A DNA stretch of 64,000 nucleotides. Source: Pterobdella sp. o SKG-2022 (taxonomy: Eukaryota > Annelida > Clitellata > Hirudinida > Piscicolidae). A model generated the notes under the pieces. It was not told the DNA's origin, searched no databases, and saw only the letters and a list, made by a program, of their open reading frames with translations. Position numbers and translations under genes: made by a program. Location of the stretch: positions 20,102,283 through 20,166,282 of the forward strand of contig OZ038321.1 in assembly GCA_964035795.1 (NCBI GenBank), given 5' to 3'. Shown here piece by piece: positions 25,121 through 37,200 of the stretch (the first letter of the stretch is position 1; the number at the start of each line of letters is the position of its first letter).

Positions 25121-25281
25121 GTATTTATAAAGCGCTTTCACTCTTAGATCAAAGTGCTTGGTACAAATTTTATGTAGTGATAACCAACTGTGGAATAGGT
25201 GCTAATTGTCGGTTCACGCGGGATCGAACCTGGTAACTTCAGATAATTAGTCTAATGCTCTACCTCTGAGCTATAGGGGCC
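25121..25281 (-). mobile_element. tRNA-derived SINE (copy 2)
   Basis: The minus strand begins GGCCCCTATAGCTCAGAGG. The A box is TAGCTCAGAGGTAGAGC, the anticodon arm AGACTAATTATCT (anticodon AAT, Ile-like) and the B box GGTTCGATCCC. A non-tRNA body runs to AAAGCGCTTTATAAATAC. The match to the 36.2-kb copy extends through the body, so this is a SINE and not a tRNA gene. Confidence 0.75.
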
Positions 25282-26164
25282 GAAAAATTATAAAAAGATT
25301 ATTGCTTTGAAACATTGGTATAGTTTTTGAATATGATTAAAGAATTTCATTTTATTTGAAATTATAACAAATTTTAAAAGGTTTTTGATTAAATAAAGGC
25401 AACTTAATTGTAAATTTTTTCAAAATACTATGAAACATCTGTTTTTATTTGTTTTACTAAAGCATTTTCACCGGTTTATAAAATGAAATGACTGCTTTTA
25501 ACAATTCACTTCACTAGTAGATGTAGATGTATGTCACCTGGTGATAATATCGAATAAATACAATCACTACGTTTGCTTTGTATTTTAAAAGCATCAAAAA
25601 AATTAAGAATAGCCTAATTTGTATTCAAAAGGATTTAAAAGTAAATAAATATGTCTGATCAAAACGAATTTAAAAAATTGAAAGTGCCTGGTTTGACAAG
25701 ATTTTTTTCATTCATTGTTTCTCTTGCTTAGAAAGCATTTAAATGGTATCATTTATTTCAAAATTATTAATAAGAAACAGCAAAACAAAACCAAACCAAA
25801 AAAAATGCATTCTTAGCAAGAGAAATAACAAATTGAAAAATTTTCGTCCAAATCTGCTTCAATTTTATTGGTCTATATAGAAATCACTTTCACTCACACA
25901 GCGTGAACTTCCACTTAAACAAGAATAGTCTCTATAATTTTCTTTCAAATACAAATAATGTAAGCCTCAACAATGCTTGGATGACACAACTTTTCATTCA
26001 AAAATGGTTTGATGCGAGAGTTTTTGCAATAGCTTCATTAAATCAATATTTTTTAAAATTATTCTTGATTTTTTAATGAGATTGAATTTTTAATAATTGA
26101 TTGATTTGAGCACATGTAATTATACATCTTTTTTTACTTCAAAACTTTTGAGCATGAAAACACT
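25282..26164. other. Intergenic, nothing recognised
   Basis: A+T-rich, with no exon-like window seen on either strand. Confidence 0.5.
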
Positions 26165-26255
26165 GCTTGAGTAATTAGCCTCAAAATCGTGAATCATAAA
26201 AACACAATATTTGAATTTTTTTATTTTGACGAAACTTGACTAACTCGATAATGAT
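26165..26255. mobile_element. MITE family 2, half copy
   Basis: TTAGCCTCAAAATCGTGAAT, then CATAAAAACAC and TTTTATTTTGACGAA, match one arm of the 32.4-kb foldback. The second arm is absent. Confidence 0.6.
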
Positions 26256-26334
26256 TCCATAAAAAAATAATTCACAGAAGGATATTTATTGAAATAACCT
26301 GATTTTTCAAAGAATTTTTTTATTTCACAAAGTT

Positions 26335-27750
26335 CTAACTTATATTAATGCAATGTTTGAACAAGCATATAAACGATATACAAATGATACATTGGTGAAG
26401 ATGAAAATTGAGATATAGAAAAAAGAAAAAAAAAACTGCACTTAAGAGAAAGAGGAAGAAGAACGGAAACAGGAAAGAATGCTGGTAGCATTGCCGCGGG
26501 CAACTGCAAGGGAAATCTTCTGACGCAACCATACTGCCTCCAAAGGGTCTCCTGACGCCTCGATAACTTTTCTACCTAACTCCTCAACAAAGCTACTGGT
26601 TGAAGGTCCGCAGCAGCCCGTTGTCTCGAATGCAACGGGTTGAAAATGGAAGTTGCCCACCAAACCCTGATATTTGCGGCTTTTTAATATTTCCGCAAAT
26701 TTTGCGCTAGATCTTGACATGATGGAGCTGGCGATAATGTGGGACTTGGAAAAAGCATCGACGACTGTTGCGTCCCAGACCAAGCATTTTCCATGCTTCC
26801 AAGAGAAGGTCGTTATGCCATCAGGACGATGTCCGTCACTTCTGTCGAGCCTTGATGGTTCGAGGATGCTAGGCAAGCCTATCTTCCTCAGGCATCTTTT
26901 AATAATGGAGTTGATCTCGGCGTGTCTGAGGAGTCTGCCTTCATTCAGTCGACACGAAAGGTCATGGTAGCCTTTCGCGTCCATCCTTACACCACACTTG
27001 CAAAGGCATGTTGGGGCGCCAGAAATATTAGCCCCTACTCGAAGTGCCACCACCACCCAAAGCTCTTCTGTACCTAAAAAGTTTCCTAAAACGGGAATTG
27101 GCACAGTTTCCGACCACGCGGCGGAGTGTGCCGACTTGGCAGCAAGAAGACGTCAACGGTCCCACTGGTCTGCGTCTACCAGCAAATCGTTGAGAGCGAC
27201 CTCGCACAAATAATCATTCCATTTCCCTTGGTTTTCCAAAAGATTTAACGGCGCAACATTGCATTGTTTCTGCCACGATTCCCTAGCTGAAACGACGTCA
27301 CGATCACCCCCCTGAAGATCATCAGACGCGAGAGCGTCGGAAACAGATGAAAGAAGGAGCCGAACGAGACTCGAGGATGCATATGAGGAAGAAAGGAAGC
27401 AAGGCAATGATAGGGCTCGCGCTCATCTAAAACCTAGACCACCGAAACAATTTGGAAGAGATACTTGCTTCCAGCTCTTGTCGGACAGAGAGACATTGGA
27501 AATGGACGAAAGAGCAGCACGAATGATAGAGTCGAACTCTTATAATATCATGGGCTCAACAAAAGTAGGACACGTTTGAAGGATATAAATCAATTTGGAA
27601 ATAGAGAAGCAGTTCCTCAGCAAAGTGAAAGCATGATGGGGGTCAACTTCTATTTCAAACTGATTTATACGCGAAATAACTTCAATTTGAATTCTGAATA
27701 AGCTTTCCATGAAGGACTCGAGCTTTACAATAAAGGTCCTTTAAAGAAAT
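26335..27750 (-). mobile_element. GC-rich LINE C-terminal fragment
   Basis: One minus-strand frame can be followed from about 27750 to a stop at 26442, interrupted by single stops near 27530, 27430 and 27150. Landmarks in order are VDPHHAFTLLRNCFSIS, a C-x-C-G / H-x3-C cluster (CLCKCGVRMDAKGYHDLSC), GHRPDGITTFSWKHGK, CLVWDATVVDAF, a KYQGLVGNFHF block and a C-terminal LRQKISLAVARGNA. RPD...VWD looks like an endonuclease-type PD-D core. This is the end of a non-LTR reverse-transcriptase protein, a different family from the others here. The segment is near 50% G+C in a 28% G+C setting, so it is fairly young or of different origin. It is 5' truncated. Confidence 0.88.
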
Positions 27751-28185
27751 GTCAACAGAACAAAAGATGTGTCTTTTATTGAAAAATTTTTAAAATACCT
27801 ATTTTGATTGATTTTTGAAAAAATTTCTTCTCTAAAAAAAATTGATCGAATAAAAAGTGATTAAATTATATTATAATTATGAATGATATAAAATACATTA
27901 CCAAATGTTTATTTATGCGATGAAAAAACAACAAAAAAAGAAACCAAAAAATACTGTGAATGTAAGATTTTATTATTGGGAATTGAAAAAAAAAATTTTT
28001 TCTACTTTTTCATAAAATTTATATTAGTTAAATTATTGAAACCATAGATATAATCAAAAAATAATCAAAAAAATGCTAAAATTTTGAAAGATAATGTTTA
28101 AACTTTCGTCAAAACCCATTAAAATTTTAATGATGAAAACAACATTAATATAAAACTGATTGCATTGATAGAACTAAAGAGAGGG

Positions 28186-28292
28186 TCAAACTTGCAGCAA
28201 ATGCATGTTTTGACACTGGTTGATGGCTCTGAGGAGTTGTGGGTTCTCCTGCGCTGCTGCCGTCCTTTCCTTGTCCCCCAGTTGCTTGTTTA
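28186..28292 (-). CDS. ciao2b: ciao2b exon 5
   Basis: Starts after CTATCAAG and completes an Ile codon, then NKQLGDKERTAAAQENPQLL and a stop at 28186-28188. Confidence 0.95.
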
Positions 28293-31200
28293 CTTGATAG
28301 TTCATCATTATAAACATAGATATAGAAAATAATAACGATGATTTGCATATCATGATTTGTTATTACAAAAATAAATATATTGAGTTTTTTTATAACTATA
28401 CATTCAATTATTTATCATTATAAAAATACGTATAGCAATATTATGAAAAAATTATTAGTACGTTCCTAATATTTATTGTATTAATAATAATTATTATTAT
28501 TTTTAAATAAATTTGTTTAATTTACAAAAAAAAACAATATTCAACTTAAAATTTAAAACTAATATCAAATCTACGATTATTGTAACAAATGCAATTTAAG
28601 TTTTTTTCATCTTTTAACCTACACATGTTCTTGATTTGTATTAGCTGAGTTGAACTTCATTGCGATTTAAATATATATTGAAAAACTGAACATAAATTTC
28701 CTATAAATCCTTGAAAATTAGAACTGTTAACCCTACTATCACCAAATGAAAAACTAGCTTGACGGTGGAAAAATTGCTTTAAACAAGCTAAAATGATAAA
28801 GAATAGATTTAAATCAGTAGAATTAAAAAATCGAAAAATAAACGTGAAAACTGCACTAGAAAACTTTAAAGGACATGAACTAAAAGATTAGACCAATCTT
28901 AAAGTAAGAAAGTCACCCCTCAGAAATGATTAGTCAGATTAGTTGTCGTTTAAACCGAATAATTTCCAATGGTATTTATAAGTGTGAATAAAAAAAATTT
29001 AAATTAAAAGCTTCCAGGATAGGTTCCTAACACAATCTCTTCATTACAAAGAAAACATCCACAAGCAAAAACTAAAAGTTTGATGATGAGAATGGAGTAT
29101 GCTAGTTAAGTTTATTAGAAAGAGAGAAGTGAAAAATGAAGTGTACAAAAGAAATTACCCTTTATATTAAGAATTGTCTTTTCATTCACATAAAATTTGT
29201 TTTTGACATTTTTGATTTCATTATTTCTTGTTCAAATTTTTTCATGAAAAAAATTTATCCAATCGATTCATATTTTTTAATCTGATATTTCCAGATATAT
29301 AGATTTAACTCCGTTTCATTATGAGAGCACATTAATTCAAAAAAATGTCATCTTCAATTGATTTAATAAACATACCAAAGCTTCATTTTAACAAACATTC
29401 GATAAACATTGATAAAATTCATATAGCTTTTTTTGTTTTTTTCCCCTTAAATATTTGTCATAACTGGAAACCATGTTTTATTATCTCCGTTTTATTTATA
29501 TCACTGGATTCGTTTAAAGGGTTTAATCCCCTAGTCTTTCAATGTTGTTTCTATTGTAGTCCGAGGAATTTTTCACTCTTGTTTTACACTTTTTTCCACA
29601 CGCTAGCCAATTATAATTGCTTGAATTATTTTAGATTTAAATGTGTTTTATAGTTTATTTCTTTACTCTTTTTAACATGCAATTGAAGTCAAGAGAAATG
29701 AAAAAATAAATTATAAAAACTGACGTTATTTTAAAAAGCCTTTACTTTTAGTAAATTTATTCATTCCCATTTACTAATATCTCGTTTATTGATTATGTAT
29801 GTATATAAAAATACATTTTTAGTAACAGGTATAAAATTTCATATTTATCATTCAATGCCTCCTTTCATAGTTGTTTCTCATACTAATTAGCTTCTGGAAA
29901 GACATCTAGAAACATGAACAACATTGAAAAAATCATTTAATATTCTCTACCCATGTGGAGAATGATTAATTGATATATTAAATATAGCATATTCATGCTA
30001 AAAAATAATAAATCATTTAATGATGAAGGAGTACTATTTTCATAAATGTTTTCTATACAATTAATTAAACACAAAAAATTCACATAGTAAATCAAAACGT
30101 TGTAGATTCAAAAGCATACGAACTAGCTTTGTATAGGTCGTGCGTGCCTTCCTTGATTTTAACGTCAACCTGTAACGCATATCAAAAACAATTGAAAATT
30201 CACTTTTACAAATTTATTTGTATAGTATAACAGTTTTTTTTGCGTATTTTATAACTGAGAGCCAACCTCAAAAAGCACTTGAGTAATGCGTTTAGAATTT
30301 AAAATGTGGTTTAGTTTATTTCTATATGCGGTAGTAGAAGTAAATAGTAGCATTTGGTGAAACACCAATGAAGCATTAAATGAAGTATTAAAAACCAATA
30401 ACGCAAAGATTCATCTTTGCATCTGAATTAACTTTTTTTAATATAATAAATTTAATCTTATATGTAAGTTTCCTTAACTGCCTAAATAACTTATTGAAAC
30501 TATACGCCTCAACGTCCAACAAAGAAATGAGGAAAAAACGCTTTGCATTAACCAGACCCCCGCAAAACTGACTTTGAAAGTGGTGGGCAGGCACCTAGCA
30601 AGCCGAACCTTGATGCACAGCCCAATCAGGGAGGCCATGCTGCACCGTGGCACTGTGGGCACAAACTGCACTTCCACCTGGCTGTTCTGGTGGTCGATCT
30701 GCCGTGAATCAATTAGGATGGAATAGTGATAATTATTATTATCATAATAATTCTTATAATTATTAATCTAATTGGACTATACTTCTATAAATATCTTAGT
30801 GACTGGGATGACAGCAGTCAGCCTAGATTATTGATACTATTGCAGAGTAATTTATAAATAAGGCCATTTATTTGAGACAAATTTTATAGACTGCTAGCTC
30901 GAGCTAACGTCCGAGTTGAAATTATCGAATTCGAGATCCGTTCCCACACTTGAGCGGTTTGCCTAGCCATTTTTAACAAAAAGAAGGATCGTCCGCTAAG
31001 CCAAATGACAACCAAACCAAAATACAGTTTTTAAATACTTGCTACTGAAGTCTACTTTTATCTAGTTTAGAACAAAAAAGCAGTTTCAATTTGGAAACGC
31101 TATCTTCGGCACATTTAAACGCCATGCCCAAATCCAACAATAAAATTCTCATCGTCATTATCCTTATACGATCAGTTTCATCATCATCATCACCCTCTTT

Positions 31201-34200
31201 TTTACCCCACCACCACCACTACCACCACCACCAACATCAACACCCCACCACAATCATCATCAGTATCATCACCATCATCATTGTCATCCATGTTCTAATG
31301 GGTTACAATATCATGCACTGATGATTTTTCACTAATGCTTTATCACAGTAAAGTGTATAAAGAAATTTATTCGTTCTCAAACAAACATAACTGAACTAAT
31401 AAGATTTATGTAGCAAATCACATGACCACTACTCGCAAAACGTCGATAGTTATCTTTATGAAATAGCTGTTTTTTATGAACATCAAGATTTTAATTTGAA
31501 ATAAATATTTATTAATTTTTTATCTACAATGATTTATTACAAATTTTTAACTTTCTACAACGATGAAAAACTACAACAAATATGATTTCACAAAAGATTA
31601 TGCCTAGGATTAACAACAATGATTGAAAAAAGAGGAATACTACCTCCACAACGACTGAATGAAAGACGCTTAGAAGGTTAATGATATGATCACGCTTAGA
31701 GAGTCACAAAGAATGCACCTAGTCACACCGTGGTGGGCATGCATTTAAAATATGTTGCTTATGATGTCTGATATAAATAATTTGCTATCAAGCTATTACG
31801 ATAATGTTAACGTGGTCTTGAGGAATTTCAGAGAGGTATCAATGTGAGAGAGCTTGATGAAAATATCTTTTTTAAGTAAAATGAATTAGGTCAGTTAATT
31901 ATCCTGAAGCTCCACTTTTAAAAGTTTTGAATATACCCAGTAAATTTTTACGCGATTAGAAATGGAAAGGCGTTATTAATTCAAATTTAAATTTATAAAG
32001 AAAATTTTAAATATTAGTCAAATATAATTTTAAAAACCTAATTTTTATTTCAATTTAATTAATTTTTTTTTCACTAGCAATTTTGAGGCTGGCTCTTAAG
32101 TTCTGGAGATTTTATAGTAACAACAATGAGACACTATCAAGTATCTGATGTCAGTTAAATAAAACTAGAATAAAATAATACCTTATTATTATTCTATCGT
32201 GTATTAAAACCTTTACTATGTTTATAATAATCAAACTCCCTTTATGAATATTTTTATTGTTGTTTGATTAGGTGACTTTGCGCCTTATACCCTTTCCTTG
32301 ACACCATTGTTTGAAATAAGCCGTTAAACTACAGGATTATTTCACCCTATCGATAATCATCGAGCTAAAGTTATTTGTGAATCATAAAAACACGACAAAA
32401 CTTGAGTTTTTTATTTTGACGAAGCTTTTTGATATATTCTATATCATCATCAGGTAACCAACTGATGATGATATAGAATATATCGAAAAGCTTCGTCAAA
32501 ATAAAAAACTCAAGTTTTGACGTTTTTTTATGATTTACAATTTTGAGGCTAATTGTTCACAAAATAAAGTTATTTGGTTTTTACATTTATTAATTTTATA
32601 GAAATGCATGAAGAGATTTTTAAAAAAGTAAAATTCTCAGGTTTCTTATTGCTACCAGTTTTCATAAAACTTTGAACATTTTTTTACAAATAGTCAACGA
32701 GCTGTTTGTATAAACTTTACATGATCTAGAAAGTCTAGAAGTTTATGCCACTATAACGAATTCGTAATTGTAAATCATTGTATAAAATTTCAGCTTTCAG
32801 CAATCTTTGAAGATTCGATAATCATAGTTATTTTCGTTGTATACTACGGAAAATGTCTCGAAAGAATTGTTCTTAAATAAAAAACTAATAATTGGTTAAA
32901 ATAATTTTCCAGAAACTTTCACTCAAAGAAAGTAAAATGGAGTGGAAGGGAAGAGCAGTATAAATTAAATGACTTAGCTTTTCACAAACATGGAATCATT
33001 TTAAGTTGAAACTTCAATAAAAATTAACTTCAAGCGATGAAAATTTTCAAAAAAAAACATCATTTTAAAGAACGTGTTTAGTTGAATAGACGTGTTTTTC
33101 AAAGAAAAATTTTCACATTAAAGTTGAACTTCAACAATAAAATAATTGCTTTTCGTAACTAATTTATCGAAAGAGTCCGTAATGAGGTAGTTTTTAAAGA
33201 AATTCATTTTGCCTAAGCCCCATAATTTCAAATATTTGCAACTTTATCTTAAGCCGTTGGTTAAAAGCTAGTGAGAACGTTAGGGCATATTACCTAAGTA
33301 ATTATAGATACGAAAAAAAAAAGAAAGGCTTTCTAATTGTTTGTATGATGAATTTGAAGTGTATTAAATGCTGAATTTTTAAAATAAAAATTTCCTAAAA
33401 CTTCAGTAAACTACCAAATAAGTGTGAAATATATGGTTAAACTTCACAATAGATTTGATGGCAGTATCAAAACTTATTTGGAATGAACTGTATAATGAAT
33501 ATACGATAATCGTGGTTCTGGTAATAACGAATAACAGAAACAATTGAAGAATAATGATGCTAATTTAAAGGCCTTTGTTCATTACTTCGAATGCAAACTT
33601 GAAAGCAGTCTTCAAATAAAAATTTCATATAAAAAATAATTGTTCTGAGTTGAGTCTTTTCAAATCTTTTGAATAAATATAATAGATACAAGGCATAAAT
33701 TTTGTGAAAACGAAGTTTTAAAATTAAAAAAAAAAACAATGAAACTTAATAAAGAATGATATGAGTTTATTAAGCGCTCGAGATGAAATTTTTATTTGCT
33801 GATGTTTTGTGGTGATTTAAAGGAAGAATATAATTTTTTAGAGACATCCTATGTATCTTTTTTTAATTCAATTTTCTTAATACTTATCGTAAAATGATAT
33901 ATCATAATATATTAATGAATTAGGACAAAGTTAAATTTGTCGAAAAAATATAAGTATCTAAAATCTTCCTCATTTTACGATAAAAATCAAGAAAAAAGGA
34001 AGGATGCATATAAGCTGAAAGATTTATGATTAATTAATTTCTGAAAAACTTATACTTGCAAGCATTTATATTTCACATTATTGACTGTTCAATCAATCAG
34101 TCAACCATATCCTTTTTATAGCCCGTTTTTTTACCAAGGTTTTTTGAAAGATCTATCTCGAAGTCGGCCTTACCATTCAAAGTGATTGAGGGGGTCTGCA

Positions 34201-37200
34201 CAAACCATGTCTAGCCTTTTTTTGTTATTCAATACAAGTTTTTTCCAAGTTTTTTTGGGTTTTTCAGGTTTCTTCCAAGAATCTAATTCCAACCTTCGCA
34301 CTTAAGAAATCCAACAAGCGCTAAGCTCTACGTGTCCAACATTTTACTGGTAAGTCAGAATGAAGTAAGAAGTAAGAGTCAGAATGAACGTTATCATACG
34401 CTCTAACGTTGCACTTCGAGGGAATCATGGCCACGTCGTTTAGTTTAAGGCGGTTCGACGTGGATACTGTTACGGCCCATGTTTCAGTAGCATGTAACAT
34501 AACGCGTATGTCACAAGTTGAATAATAGAACCTCCGATCAATAAAGAGAGATGGCGATTAGTAAAAAAAGGTAGAAGTTGGCGAAACTTATCCCAGGCAC
34601 ACTTACAACGTGCTATCGAAGCAAGCTTACATCCACCATCTGCAGATAACATATTCCCAAGATAGCAAAAGTCTGAAACAACGTCAAAAGTTTCATCACC
34701 AACCATGAATTTTTTCATCAATCAACAGGTTGAGCTGTACCAAGACAGCGAGCACATTTGAAGTAAAGATCCGAAGCCAAGGGACTTTTTATGCCACCGC
34801 ATTTCTTGTGCACCCATTGTCTGCAACTCCCACAATAAATAGCATTTTTACCCACACCTGTTTGGCATATACTACAAAGATATTTTCCAGATTTCATCGA
34901 CACATCAAGGTTCGAACCAGAGACCATAAGCTTTGCCTTACCCATATTCACCCACAACCCTTTACTCTCCATATAGCAAAATTTCATTTCAAATTAATTT
35001 TTATAGAATGACATTTTTGAAAACTAGATGTTTATCTTCAAAAATTTATTCAAGTCGTAAGTTATTATTAATAAAAAGTTGTTCAAAAAGAAGTGAACAA
35101 ATGGCATTTATATGATAAATGCTAGAGTAGCATCTACATTTCGAAAGATAGGTTGAAATAAAACGATAAACTTTGATAGATTAATTAAACTCGACTTTTC
35201 AGTTTGACAATCCATTCACCAAAACAAAAAAAGTTAATGAACCTTTCAAATTAGATGGAAGTTTAAAGTTTCTGTGATAAGCTCAAATGCCGAACATAAA
35301 AAAGCAAAATAACGGCTTTTTTGTGAAATTTATCAATGATTGGTTGTAAAGCACTGAATTTCTCTTCAAAAGTTTTTAAAACTTCTTATCACATAAGAAA
35401 CTTCTAAACTTTTTCATTAGTACTTTTACACTGTAATGTTAGTTTGAACTGAAAAATTTATATTTAACTATGAGAGTACAAAGAGTAACCTAAAATGTTA
35501 ATTATTTATTGAACAACTAAACCTCTAAAAATTAACTGGAAAATTTTCCAAGATAATGAGAAGAAAATAAATATAGTAATGATTGAAATAATAACGTAAA
35601 CTTATTAATTGAATTTGTGTAGAAGCAAAACCTTATAAAATAATAAAGTGTTTGGAGATGTAAATATACGTAGAGCTTGGAGTGTGGCAATGGTACTATG
35701 GGTTAAAATAAGAATATCAGAAAAAAATATTTCATGAAATTTCTTGAACTGTGTAGTATTTGTGAAGTGGAAATTTCTAAAAAAACGCAAATTTAATAAT
35801 ATTTTAGAAGATTTCATATTGATTTATTATTTAGTTATACGTATAATGAAAAACACATCTTTTAATCTGGAGTGCTGCAAAGGCGCTTGACTAGACTAGC
35901 AAATCAAGAGTGGTACATGCAGTCAAATGCGGTATGAAATTATCATTAAGTGTTCAAGGGATGATAAGCGCCAAAGATTGAGTGGTATAAAAGCACATAG
36001 ACGATGTACCCTGATTAATTAAGAATAATTTACAAATTTTATCATAGTGATATGCAATGCATCAAGTTTTCACGATTACTAAACTATTTTTATTTTAATA
36101 AAATTATAGAAATGAAACCCTAAATAAACATTTTAATAAGTTCATTTAATTGTTTGATATTGTGACTCATGTGAAGTTTAATAAACTGAGTAATGTAATG
36201 TAATGGGGGAAGGGGTATTTATAAAGCACTTTCCTTATAGATCAAATGTAGCAAAAACACACTGTGGAACAGGTGCTAATTGTCGTCTCACACGGGATCG
36301 AAGCCGGTAATTTAGATAATTAGTCTAATGCTCTACCTCTGAGCTAAGCGGCCAACAAGACGTTTTTATGCTGAATATAAATTATTTATACTTTAAATAT
36401 TAGATAGAAATAGCATTAAAATTAATTATTTAAAAATTTATTCAATGCGTTCGCAAGTGTCAATGCAATTTTATTCAAACTTAAAACTGGAGAGAAATGA
36501 ATGAAAGACCTTTTTGAACAGAACTAACATTATCAAGCCGAAATAATCATTTTTTAAAACAAAATTTTTATATAATGTAAGATTATGTAAATCCAATTCA
36601 CAAAAAAATTTATAACATTAAAAGCTTCAAAATTAAAACTAAAGATTAGTAACTTGAAGTGTGATCCTACAAAGCTGACAAACAGCCCTAAGTTATTTAA
36701 TATATCACATTTATAAAACAATCTCAACCAGCAGGTATTCTCAATATTTCCAGCTGAACAATTAATATATTAAACTTCATACAACCCATGAAAAATGAAT
36801 GAAATAAATATGGAACTTACTTAAAGTATTATCATTAAAAAAAATTCAAAAGAATAAAAAATATGAAAAATAATAGTCTATTGGATTTGAACTGACGTTG
36901 ACCACCAAACCACCCTAAATAGAGGACATGTCTATGCTTCATGCAGTATTGAAAATGTTTATGATGAAGATTTCTTGAATAAAATGCTTATAAACAATTT
37001 GTTTGAAAACTTTGAAAGCTTAAACTCAAGTAAAAACCATCTATATTTTGTTTCATTATAACTATTTAGTCTATCTTTTCATGATATTACTAAAGCAATA
37101 TCTTTTTTTATATTGTGAATTATGTATCAAAATAAATCTTAATTTTATTCATAACCCAGTTTCCTATGCAAAAGGTGAAGCAAGTTTGAAAAACAAAATC

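Noticed and set aside
25200..25281. Functional tRNA-Ile gene
   Set aside because: Acceptor stem does not pair, a long non-tRNA body follows, and copies with the same body exist at 36.2 kb.
28145..28348. 67-codon minus frame whose hydrophobic end looked like a GPI-anchor signal
   Set aside because: It is a frame shadow of ciao2b exon 5; the correct frame reads NKQLGDKERTAAA.
30388..30677. Two overlapping minus ORFs at ciao2b exon 3
   Set aside because: One is out of frame; the other follows the right frame but reads through the donor at 30572. The spliced exon is 30573-30698.
31091..31321. His-rich ORF
   Set aside because: Arises from the CAT/CAC microsatellite.
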